A stretch of 64,000 bases of DNA from Aminobacterium mobile DSM 12262. GTDB lineage: Bacteria; Synergistota; Synergistia; Synergistales; Aminobacteriaceae. The translations under genes and the position numbers were made by a program. Positions 7,589-14,996 of the stretch are shown one piece after another. How positions within the stretch are numbered: the stretch's first letter is position 1; the number at the start of each line of letters is the position of its first letter. The stretch is taken from the NCBI RefSeq assembly GCF_000526395.1, contig NZ_JAFZ01000001.1:186001-250000 (forward strand). The letters run 5' to 3'. The notes under the pieces are model-generated. The model saw only the letters and a list, made by a program, of their open reading frames with translations, searched no databases and was not told the origin of the DNA.

Positions 7589-9622
7589 TTATCGTTTTTC
7601 CCAAGCGTTTTCTACGGTTTGTTCTATAAGTTTTGTGTTAGGTATGTATGGAAGGGTAATGTGATAGGAATTGTTCTGTTTCTTATTGACTTGAGTTGCT
7701 ACCTCTATTGCGTGTTCACAGCGCCCCCAAGCGCGGCGAGCGACACCGCCAAGCACGTCCCACATCATGGCAGACTTTATGATTTCGTCAGTTTCAGGGC
7801 GACCGTCCAATAACAGGCCAAAGCCGCCGTTGATACACTTGCCGATGCCTACTCCGCCGCCATTGTGGAGTGCGCAAAGTGTCATGCCACGAGCGGCATT
7901 GCCGGCAAAACAGTGGGAGGCCATATCGGCACAAATGTTACTGCCGTCCTTGATATTGGATGTTTCGCGGAAGGGGCCATCTGTACCGGATACATCGTGG
8001 TGATCCCGCCCCAGCATAACAGGACCGATTTTACCTTCACGAACAAGTTCATTAAATTTCAGGGCAATGCGAGTACGACCTTCGGCATCTTGATAGAGAA
8101 TGCGAGCCTGAGTTCCTACTACGAGCTTGTTCTTTTCAGCGTCACGAATCCAGACCCAGTTGTCATAATCTTGACCGCGGCGATTGGGGTCGATACATTC
8201 CATGGCAGCCTTGTCAGTAGCTCGCAGATCCTCAGGTTTACCGCTCAGGCAGACCCAACGGAAAGGACCGTAACCGTAGTCGAAGAGGACGGGGCCCATA
8301 ATGTCTTCTACGTAGGAAGGCCAAATGAATCCTTCATACGTGTTCTCCCCATTTTTTGCAATTTCTTTTACTCCAGCATCAAAAATGGCTTTCATGAAGG
8401 AGTTGCCGTAGTCGAAGAAAAAAGCCCCTTTGTTGGTAAGCCTTTTGATGACCTCGAAATGGCGCTTCAGAGATGCATCCACGTGCTTTCGAAAATCCTC
8501 CTGATTTTCGTGAAGCATTTTTGTGCGCTCTTCGAAGGTGAGATCGGCAGGACAGTAACCGCCATCGTAGACAGCATGGCAGGAAGTTTGATCAGAGAGA
8601 AGGTGGATATGAATATTGTTTTCGTCGGCATACTCCAATAAAGTAACGATGTTGCCGTAATAGGCAATAGAGAGAGACTGTTTGGCTTCAAGGGCTTTTT
8701 GGGCCATGGCGAAGGCTTTCTCGGCAGAGTCGGTGATCATGGATACCCACCCCTGTTTATGGCGGGTTTCAATGCGGGAATAATCGACTTCGGCAACGAT
8801 AGCTACAGCTCCGGCAATTTCGGCTGCCTTGGGTTGAGCGCCGCTCATACCACCTAACCCGGAAGTGACGTACAAAATACCAGCAAGGTTCTCACGGGGA
8901 CCGACGCCAAATCTTTGACGGGCAGCATTGAGAATGGTGTTGAAAGTGCCATGAATGATACCTTGAGGCCCAATGTACATCCAGCCTCCAGCAGTCATCT
9001 GTCCGTAGTTAGTCACTCCAAGCTGCATGAGGCGATGCCACTCTTCTTGATTGTCAAAAATTCCTACTAAGAGGCCATTGGTAACAATGACTCGCGGTGC
9101 ATCTGGCTTAGATTTAAAAAATCCCAAAGGATGGCCTGAAGCTATAACAAGAGTTTGATCTTCAGTAAGTTCTTCCAGATATTTTTTTATGAGCCTGTAT
9201 TGCATCCAGTTTTGGCAAACTTGCCCGGTTTCGCCATATGTAACCAGCTCATAGGGATACAAGGCTACGTCAAAGTCCAGATTGTTGTCGATCATGACCT
9301 GGAAAGCTTTTCCAGCCAAACATTTCCCCTTATACTCCTGAATGGGCTTGCCATAAATTCGCCCTTGAGGCCTGAAACGATATCCATATATTCTTCCTCG
9401 TGTCTGTAGTTCTTCCATAAACTCTGGAGCGAGCTTTTCGTGAAGTTCTTCTGGTATATATCGAAGAGCATTTCGAAGAGCCAACGCGGTTTCTTTTTTT
9501 GAGAGAGTCCAGCCACGATCAGGTGCTCTACGAATGCCTTCAACAAAATCAGGATATTCCGGAAGCGCTGGCTCAAGCTTAATAGTCATGGCCTCAGCAA
9601 TGAGGCTGTTTGTTAATTCCAT
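7589..9622 (-). CDS. hutU: Urocanate hydratase
   Basis: 677 residues from the ATG at 9622, which follows GGAGGTGTTACAT; a GTG at 9631 overlaps that ribosome site and is rejected. The enzyme converts urocanate to 4-imidazolone-5-propionate with tightly bound NAD+. Recognisable segments are YGQMTAGGWMYIGPQGI, the Gly-rich LYVTSGLGGMSGAQPKA and the conserved RDHHDVSGTDGPFRETSNI. At about 680 residues it belongs to the longer bacterial form, not the 550-residue form common in Proteobacteria. It is the last gene of the iclR-ftcD-hutI-hutU operon, 36 bases after hutI. Confidence 0.97.
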   Translation of the reverse strand: MELTNSLIAEAMTIKLEPALPEYPDFVEGIRRAPDRGWTLSKKETALALRNALRYIPEELHEKLAPEFMEELQTRGRIYGYRFRPQGRIYGKPIQEYKGKCLAGKAFQVMIDNNLDFDVALYPYELVTYGETGQVCQNWMQYRLIKKYLEELTEDQTLVIASGHPLGFFKSKPDAPRVIVTNGLLVGIFDNQEEWHRLMQLGVTNYGQMTAGGWMYIGPQGIIHGTFNTILNAARQRFGVGPRENLAGILYVTSGLGGMSGAQPKAAEIAGAVAIVAEVDYSRIETRHKQGWVSMITDSAEKAFAMAQKALEAKQSLSIAYYGNIVTLLEYADENNIHIHLLSDQTSCHAVYDGGYCPADLTFEERTKMLHENQEDFRKHVDASLKRHFEVIKRLTNKGAFFFDYGNSFMKAIFDAGVKEIAKNGENTYEGFIWPSYVEDIMGPVLFDYGYGPFRWVCLSGKPEDLRATDKAAMECIDPNRRGQDYDNWVWIRDAEKNKLVVGTQARILYQDAEGRTRIALKFNELVREGKIGPVMLGRDHHDVSGTDGPFRETSNIKDGSNICADMASHCFAGNAARGMTLCALHNGGGVGIGKCINGGFGLLLDGRPETDEIIKSAMMWDVLGGVARRAWGRCEHAIEVATQVNKKQNNSYHITLPYIPNTKLIEQTVENAWEKR

Positions 9623-9658
9623 ATGTAACACCTCCTATATACAAGATTTAAAGGCGTT

Positions 9659-10903
9659 TTACGCTACTCGAACGCCTTTTTTGTAGACGGCAAAGACGGG
9701 AGATACCCCTGCATGATAGGCGAGAACAGCAGGAGACTCTCCGTCGAGAAGCAGAAAGTCGGCTTGTTTCCCCACGCTCAGACTTCCTACCTTCTTTTCC
9801 ATCCCTAAAGACCACGCCCCATTGAGAGTGGTTCCTACAAGGGCCTCTTCAACAGTCATATGCATATTCATAACAGCAAGGCCGAAAACAAAAGGCATAG
9901 ACTCTGTGAAGCATGAGCCGGGATTGCAATCTGTGGCCAGAGCTACAGGGACACTCAGTTCTATCATGCGTCGAGCGGAAGCGTAGGGTTTCCGGAGACT
10001 ATAGGCAGTGGCAGGCAACAGGTTGGCTATGACTCCTGCATGAGCCATGGCTTTCAGGTTCTCTTCTGAGGCTGCAAGCAAGTGTTCTGCTGAAATTGTG
10101 GGAAGTTCAGCTGCTAGTTTTGCTCCTCCTATGTCGTGAACCTCATCTGCATGAATACGAAGTTTCATCCCATGTTTCCTGGCTGCTTCAAGAATAGCCC
10201 GACTTTGACCGACAGAAAAAACGCCTTCCTCGCAGAAGACATCACAAAACTCGGCAATTCCCTGTTGCGATATGGCTGGAATCATTTCTTCTATCATGAG
10301 GCGCACATATTCGTCAGGATTTTCTTTATATTCTTTCGGTACCGCATGGGCTCCCATAAAGGTAATAGCGACGTCAAGAGGTGTCTCTTTTCGTATTCGT
10401 TGGATAACCCGAAGCATTTTGAGTTCTGTCTCTGTATCGAGGCCGTAGCCACTTTTGATTTCAATAGTGGTGGTTCCTAGCTCCAGGGCGGACAATACGT
10501 GGGTGAGGGTCGATTCAAAGAGTTCATCTTCGCTGGCTTTTTTCACAGCATGTACAGAAGAAAGAATGCCGCCTCCGGCTTTAAGAATTTCAAGATAGGG
10601 AGTTCCGGCGATGCGAAGAGAGAACTCCTGTTCCCGTCGGTCTGCAAAGCAGATATGTGTATGGGGATCCACGAAGCCGGGAATGAGGCAACTTCCCTCA
10701 CAATTTACCTCCATGTCCACCTCGTCTGAAGAGAGTTGGCGAAGAACATCTTCTTCCTCCCCTACTTTTTCGATGATTCCATTCTTACAGAAAAGAGCCC
10801 CTTTTTTATAGCTTGTTACGTGTCCCTGCGTAACGCCGGAAAGAGGGACGGGGCTATCTACCGGGCTGTAGATAACTGCATTTCTGAAGAGAGCAGATAT
10901 CAT
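9659..10903 (-). CDS. hutI: Imidazolonepropionase
   Basis: 414 residues, normal for the family. An amidohydrolase-superfamily enzyme that opens imidazolone propionate to N-formimino-L-glutamate. Metal ligands are visible as DPHTHICFADRR (HxH), IHADEVHD, the SAEHLL His and TDCNPGSC (Asp). Its ATG overlaps the ftcD stop by four bases (ATGA), so the genes are translationally coupled. Third step of histidine degradation in the same operon as hutU and ftcD. Confidence 0.97.
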   Translation of the reverse strand: MISALFRNAVIYSPVDSPVPLSGVTQGHVTSYKKGALFCKNGIIEKVGEEEDVLRQLSSDEVDMEVNCEGSCLIPGFVDPHTHICFADRREQEFSLRIAGTPYLEILKAGGGILSSVHAVKKASEDELFESTLTHVLSALELGTTTIEIKSGYGLDTETELKMLRVIQRIRKETPLDVAITFMGAHAVPKEYKENPDEYVRLMIEEMIPAISQQGIAEFCDVFCEEGVFSVGQSRAILEAARKHGMKLRIHADEVHDIGGAKLAAELPTISAEHLLAASEENLKAMAHAGVIANLLPATAYSLRKPYASARRMIELSVPVALATDCNPGSCFTESMPFVFGLAVMNMHMTVEEALVGTTLNGAWSLGMEKKVGSLSVGKQADFLLLDGESPAVLAYHAGVSPVFAVYKKGVRVA

Positions 10904-11820
10904 GCGTCTTCCTCCTTTCCCATAAGTTCAAGGAGCTTGATTTCTAGAACCTGATCTCGTTTAAAGTCGTCGATTTGCATGTAATAAGCGGAGCTCTCTA
11001 GGATTGCAGCAGAAGGAACCATGCCGTATACTTCAGTGCCATTTACTGTTACTCCCCATCGGGCAGCTTCTGCCTTAATGAGTTCCAAAACTCGGTACAT
11101 AGCCGTGCTCTCGTAATCTACAAGGTTCATACTCACTTGTACGAGCCCCTTTTCTTCTAATGCAAGCCCAATGGCTTTGACGCTTGTGAATCCTCCAGAG
11201 GAAGCTCTGAGGTGTCTTGCGATAGATTTTGCAATTTCTACATCTGTGGTATTCAGATTGACATTGAAGGCTACAAGAAATTTTCGTGCTCCAATAACAG
11301 TGGCTCCTGCAGTAGGATGAAGCTCAGGTTTCCCTATATCGGGATGACGGTCGGGGTTTTTCACATCTGCTTTAAGAGATTCATATTGCCCCTTCCTGAT
11401 CACTTCCAGACGCCTTCGTTCCGGCTTCAACGCGGCTTCTTCATAAAAATAGACTGGAATGTCCAACTCGTTGTAATAGTGCTCCCCAAAAGAATGGGCG
11501 AGTTCAACGCATTTCTCCATGGAAATGCCAGATATGGGGGTGAATGGTATAACATCTATGGCGCCTATACGGGGATGAGCCCCATGATGAACGTTAAGGT
11601 CTATGTGGTCTCGGGCTATTTTAGCGGCCTTTAGAACGGCATCGCAGATGGCGTCTGGGCGGCCAGCAAGACTTACCACCAAACGGTTGTGATCTACGTC
11701 GGCGCGGGAATCAAGAAGATAACATCCCTTTTTACTTTTCAATGGAGCCAGAATAGCCTCCATTACATCTTGTCTCCGCCCTTCACTAAAGTTGGGCACA
11801 CACTCTATTAACTGTGACAT
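10900..11820 (-). CDS. ftcD: Glutamate formimidoyltransferase (single-domain, no cyclodeaminase)
   Basis: 306 residues from the ATG at 11820, preceded by GGGAGGGATAAGCCC; a longer in-frame start would run into iclR. The N-terminal MSQLIECVPNFSEGRR and SRADVDHNR, HHGAHPRIGAIDVIPF motifs are diagnostic for formiminotransferase, which moves the formimino group from formiminoglutamate to tetrahydrofolate and releases glutamate. The cyclodeaminase domain found in the mammalian fusion is absent, so a separate FchA-type protein must recover the one-carbon unit; none lies in this window. Starts 26 bases after the IclR stop. Confidence 0.95.
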   Translation of the reverse strand: MSQLIECVPNFSEGRRQDVMEAILAPLKSKKGCYLLDSRADVDHNRLVVSLAGRPDAICDAVLKAAKIARDHIDLNVHHGAHPRIGAIDVIPFTPISGISMEKCVELAHSFGEHYYNELDIPVYFYEEAALKPERRRLEVIRKGQYESLKADVKNPDRHPDIGKPELHPTAGATVIGARKFLVAFNVNLNTTDVEIAKSIARHLRASSGGFTSVKAIGLALEEKGLVQVSMNLVDYESTAMYRVLELIKAEAARWGVTVNGTEVYGMVPSAAILESSAYYMQIDDFKRDQVLEIKLLELMGKEEDA

Positions 11821-11845
11821 GGGCTTATCCCTCCCTGATTTTTCC

Positions 11846-12598
11846 TCATAATTTAGGTGATATAGCACTGGCCGCTTCTTTGAGAAGAATGAGGAGATTT
11901 TCTACCTCTCCTTCAAAACTAGACGATAAGCCAGCCATTCCAAGTTGACAGACAAATTGCCCCCTATGGTCAAAAATGGGAACACTAAGGTCCCCAGCGT
12001 TGGTCATCCATTCTTCTTGACTGAAAGCATAGGCTTGTTTTTGAATTTGCTCTATCTCTTTCTGTAAAATGAGAGGATCTATTTTTGTTTTTTCTGTAAA
12101 AGGGACTAATTTTTGAGCTAGAACCCGCTCTTGAATTTCAGGTTTGGCATAAGCAAGAAGAATTTTCCCGGTGGCCCCAGCATATAAAGGAATATTCATC
12201 CCCTTATGTGCTACAAATTTAAGAGCGGTGGCCGGTTCCGCAGAGAGAATGCATCTCCCCACAGTTCCATCAAGTACGGAGAGAAGAATAGTCCGTCCTG
12301 TTTGAGCGAGAAGTTTTTTCATGTGAGGATAACAAATTTGGACAAGTTCATCGTAGTAGGCGTGGCGATCAAAGAGAAGAAAGAAGCGAATTCCAGTGCG
12401 AAATTTTTCTGTTGCAGGGTCTTGATAGACCCAATCCGCTCTTTTGAGTGAATGAAGGAAGCGATGAACTGTAGCCCGGGGAATGCCAGTCTGTTCTTCT
12501 ATTTCCCTCAGACTCAATAAATCGTCGGCAGTGCAAATTGCTTCCATGATACGTGCGATGCGTTGCACAGTATCTTCTCGAGGAGATAGAATATTCAT
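11846..12598 (-). CDS. IclR family regulator of the hut operon
   Basis: 250 residues. Winged helix at about residues 8-75 (LLSLREIEEQTGIPRATVHRFLHSL) and an IclR effector domain after it (KGMNIPLYAGATGKILLAY, then a C-terminal QLGMAGLSSSFEG). Good ribosome site AAAGGAGAGCCTT. It is the first gene of iclR-ftcD-hutI-hutU. A palindrome just downstream of its own promoter and a related palindrome at the divergent aldo/keto reductase promoter suggest autoregulation and control of both units, probably in response to urocanate or another histidine breakdown product. The ligand is inference. Confidence 0.93.
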   Translation of the reverse strand: MNILSPREDTVQRIARIMEAICTADDLLSLREIEEQTGIPRATVHRFLHSLKRADWVYQDPATEKFRTGIRFFLLFDRHAYYDELVQICYPHMKKLLAQTGRTILLSVLDGTVGRCILSAEPATALKFVAHKGMNIPLYAGATGKILLAYAKPEIQERVLAQKLVPFTEKTKIDPLILQKEIEQIQKQAYAFSQEEWMTNAGDLSVPIFDHRGQFVCQLGMAGLSSSFEGEVENLLILLKEAASAISPKL

Positions 12599-12614
12599 AA
12601 GGCTCTCCTTTCAG

Positions 12615-12635
12615 AATGAGACACTTTGTCCCATT
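12615..12635. promoter_or_regulatory. Putative IclR operator 1 (hut side)
   Basis: Nine-base arms AATGAGACA and TGTCCCATT around CTT match 8 of 9. The site lies immediately downstream of the predicted iclR -10 element, a position suited to repression of the hut operon. The core GRGACA-N3-TGTYYC resembles operator 2, 60 bases away, and the general IclR-family palindrome style. Confidence 0.55.
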
Positions 12636-12647
12636 TCTACTATTCAC

Positions 12648-12676
12648 AAAGTACTCCAAGAAAGAAAATATGTCAA
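12648..12676 (-). promoter_or_regulatory. Promoter of the iclR-ftcD-hutI-hutU operon
   Basis: On the minus strand a consensus -35 TTGACA (12671-12676) is followed after exactly 17 bases by TACTTT (12648-12653), a weak -10. It lies about 50 bases before the iclR ATG, with operator 1 between promoter and gene. Confidence 0.6.
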
Positions 12677-12687
12677 ATAGTTGGAAG

Positions 12688-12715
12688 GAAACATTTTGTT
12701 TCTCTTTGGTATACT
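12688..12715 (+). promoter_or_regulatory. Putative IclR operator 2 over an extended -10 promoter of the aldo/keto reductase gene
   Basis: The perfect palindrome GAAACA-TTT-TGTTTC occupies 12688-12702. An extended -10, TGGTATACT (12707-12715), follows at once, so the palindrome covers the place of a -35. There is no recognisable -35, which fits a regulated promoter. Relatedness to operator 1 suggests the same IclR protein acts here. Confidence 0.55.
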
Positions 12716-12764
12716 GGGGATGGTATTGTAAATACGAAAAGGAAGAGTGAAAGGGGGAAAAAGG

Positions 12765-13910
12765 ATGCTTTATAGAAAAATGCCTGGTATGGATGAGAAT
12801 TTGTCTATTCTCGGTTTCGGTTGCATGCGCTTGCCTGTAACATCAGAAGGAAATATTGACGAGCCTGTGGCTACGAAAATTCTTCGTTATGCCATCGACC
12901 ATGGAGTTAATTACATCGATACAGCATGGACATATCACAATGAGGAAAGCGAGCCTTTTGTAGGGAGAGCTCTTGCTGACGGCTACAGAGAGAAAATATT
13001 CTTAGCTACAAAACTTCCCTCATGGCTTGTAGAAAAACCGGAAGATATGGATATGTTCCTAAATAGACAGCTTCAGCGTCTTCAGACCGATCATATTGAT
13101 TTCTATCTTATCCATTCCCTCAATAAAGAACGTTGGGAGAATGTAGTAAGACATGATGTTTTTTCTTTTCTCGAGAGAGCCCTTGCAGATGGCCGGATTC
13201 GTTATGCAGGTTTCTCCTTTCACGGAGATTATGAACTCTTTGAAGAGATTTTGAATGCGTGGAAATGGGATTTTTGTCAGATCCAGTATAACTATCTTGA
13301 CGAGAATTATCAGGCGGGAACAAAGGGGTTGAAAGAGGCTGCCTCCAGAGGGCTTGGCGTTGTTGTTATGGAGCCCCTTCGGGGTGGTAAACTTGCACTC
13401 AATGTCCCAGCTCCTATTCAGAATATATGGAAGGAAGGGGATGAATCTATGAGCCCTGCGTCTTGGGGGCTTCGTTGGGTATGGAATCATTCGGAAGTGT
13501 CGGTAGTTTTGAGTGGTATGAATTCCATGGAGCAAGTGGAAGAAAATATTGCGGCAGCAAAAAAAGCCCTGCCTGAAACCTTATCTCCTCACGATCTTCA
13601 GATTGTGGAAAGAGTGAGGGACGAATATAAAAAACGAATGAAAGTAAACTGTACGAACTGTCGTTACTGCATGCCTTGCCCTCAGGGGGTCAATATTCCC
13701 GAATGTTTCAATCGCTATAATATAGCTTTTATGTTTGGTGACGAAAAAATGGCCAAAGACACATATTTTGTCTTCGTGAAAGAGTACGAGAGAGCAAGTC
13801 TCTGCGTAGAATGTGGCGCCTGCGAAAAAGTATGCCCTCAAAATATCTCGATTCGTAAACATCTAAAAGATATTGTGGAGCTTTTTGAAAAAAATGGGGG
13901 GCAGAGTTAG
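12765..13910 (+). CDS. Aldo/keto reductase with C-terminal 4Fe-4S ferredoxin domain
   Basis: 381 residues from the ATG at 12765, after AGGGGGAAAAAGG; a GTG at 12747 is in frame but overlaps that site. The N-terminal TIM barrel (to about residue 275) has the catalytic set Asp/Tyr in DTAWTYHNEE, Lys in ATKLP and His in LIHSL. The tail (about 285-381) carries CTNCRYCMPCPQG and CVECGACEKVCPQ, eight cysteines for two 4Fe-4S clusters. Such proteins are common in anaerobes and presumably couple carbonyl reduction to ferredoxin-type electron carriers; the substrate is unknown. Divergent from the hut operon and sharing its IclR-type operators, so it may act on an intermediate of amino-acid fermentation. 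Confidence 0.9.
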   Translation: MLYRKMPGMDENLSILGFGCMRLPVTSEGNIDEPVATKILRYAIDHGVNYIDTAWTYHNEESEPFVGRALADGYREKIFLATKLPSWLVEKPEDMDMFLNRQLQRLQTDHIDFYLIHSLNKERWENVVRHDVFSFLERALADGRIRYAGFSFHGDYELFEEILNAWKWDFCQIQYNYLDENYQAGTKGLKEAASRGLGVVVMEPLRGGKLALNVPAPIQNIWKEGDESMSPASWGLRWVWNHSEVSVVLSGMNSMEQVEENIAAAKKALPETLSPHDLQIVERVRDEYKKRMKVNCTNCRYCMPCPQGVNIPECFNRYNIAFMFGDEKMAKDTYFVFVKEYERASLCVECGACEKVCPQNISIRKHLKDIVELFEKNGGQS

Positions 13911-13954
13911 GGAGAAGAAGAGATCCAATTCCCTCCGGCGAGATTGCAGATTAT

Positions 13955-13998
13955 AGAGAGAGTCTCTCTGAGAAAATTCCGCAGAGGGGCTCTCTCTG
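13955..13998 (+). terminator. Hairpin after the aldo/keto reductase gene
   Basis: Sixteen-base arms (13955-13970 and 13982-13997) pair with only two G-U wobbles around an 11-base loop. No T run follows, so it may be a transcript-stabilising or factor-dependent end instead of a classical terminator. Confidence 0.5.
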
Positions 13999-14047
13999 TC
14001 ATAAATGGCAGGCCCTTAGTTTTTATTGCGAGCAAAATTTTGCTCGT

Positions 14048-14839
14048 CTAAAGAACAGCTTTTACCATGCCGCCATCGGCAAGAATTGTTTGACCTGTAA
14101 TATAGCTATTCGCTTCTGAACACAGAAACACGGCTAATCGGCCGTATTCGTCAGGATCACCATATCGGCCTAATGGAATTTGAGCGAGGGCTTCCCTATT
14201 CACTTCTTCCACTGAAATCCCTCGTTTCGCTGCTAAAGCCTGATCGAGTTGGCGGATACGTTGAGTGTCAAATCGGCCAGGTCCAATAGCATTGACGAGA
14301 ATGTTGTATGGCGCAAGTTCTTGAGAGAGGGTTTTTGTTAGACCAATGACTCCAAGTCTGAATGTGTTTGAGAGGATTAGATTTTCTATAACCTGCTTTA
14401 CCGATGAAGATGTGGAGTTAACAATTCGTCCCCATTTTTGAACCTTCATGAAAGGCAATACCTCTCGAATAGTGCGGACATAGCTTAATAAGTTGAGCTC
14501 GAAAGCTTTTTGCCATGCTTCATCGTCAAATGATTCGAAAGTTCCTGCAGGAGGGCCTCCTGCGTTATTGACTAAGATAGAAATAGGACCAAGCGTTTCT
14601 GCGGCAGTTCGTACAAGCGCTTTAATTTGCCCTGGTTGCGCAATATCGCATACTTTATAGTAGGGAGTGACCCCAATTTCATCGGAGAGTTCCTCTACTG
14701 TCCGCAAAAGTTTGTCTTCATTTCTGCTTGCCATCATTACAATAGCTCCTTCCATGAGGAAACGACGAGCTATGGCTTTCCCTAGGCCAGTGCTTGATGC
14801 CATGATAAGGGTTACTTTCCCTTTTATTCCTAAATCCAT
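14048..14839 (-). CDS. Atypical short-chain dehydrogenase/reductase (BKR-like) lacking the catalytic Tyr-Lys pair
   Basis: 263 residues from the ATG at 14839 (ribosome site GAGGGGGGAGAGTAC). Rossmann fold with NNAGGPP and the C-terminal TGQTILADGG of SDRs. The cofactor motif reads ASSTGLGKAIA in place of TGxxxGIG, and the YxxxK site aligns with SNTFR (Ser for Tyr, Arg for Lys) just before LGVIGLTKTLSQEL. This matches an SDR subgroup described as beta-ketoacyl-ACP-reductase-like with an imperfect catalytic tetrad. Function is therefore uncertain: altered catalysis or a non-catalytic binding role. A perfect 18-base palindrome follows the stop codon (14029-14046). Confidence 0.85.
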   Translation of the reverse strand: MDLGIKGKVTLIMASSTGLGKAIARRFLMEGAIVMMASRNEDKLLRTVEELSDEIGVTPYYKVCDIAQPGQIKALVRTAAETLGPISILVNNAGGPPAGTFESFDDEAWQKAFELNLLSYVRTIREVLPFMKVQKWGRIVNSTSSSVKQVIENLILSNTFRLGVIGLTKTLSQELAPYNILVNAIGPGRFDTQRIRQLDQALAAKRGISVEEVNREALAQIPLGRYGDPDEYGRLAVFLCSEANSYITGQTILADGGMVKAVL

Positions 14840-14861
14840 GTACTCTCCCCCCTCTGTTGGT

Positions 14862-14890
14862 TTTATATCAATAGTATTCTGTATATTCAA
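14862..14890 (-). promoter_or_regulatory. Promoter of the SDR gene
   Basis: Minus strand TTGAAT (14885-14890), 17-base spacer, TATAAA (14862-14867), about 22 bases before the start codon. The leader is short. Confidence 0.6.
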
Positions 14891-14966
14891 CTTTGAATCA
14901 AGTGGGGTTGTGCTTTTCAGCATTTTATCGGATTAAAAACGCAAAACTTCGTGATAAACTCAAAAC

Positions 14967-14972
14967 TATAAT
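14967..14972 (+). promoter_or_regulatory. -10 element of the S9 peptidase gene
   Basis: Perfect TATAAT 24 bases before the ATG; no convincing -35 at 16-18 bases. Divergent from the SDR promoter. Confidence 0.4.
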
Positions 14973-14996
14973 TGCAAATGAAAGGAAGAGAATGCT

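Noticed and set aside
7865-8641. Plus-strand open frame of 258 codons across hutU
   Set aside because: It is antisense to the well-supported urocanate hydratase, has no ribosome site and no recognisable protein features.
14029-14046. Perfect 18-base palindrome after the SDR gene as a terminator
   Set aside because: It has no loop of its own and only CAATAAAA after it; kept as a remark, not a terminator.
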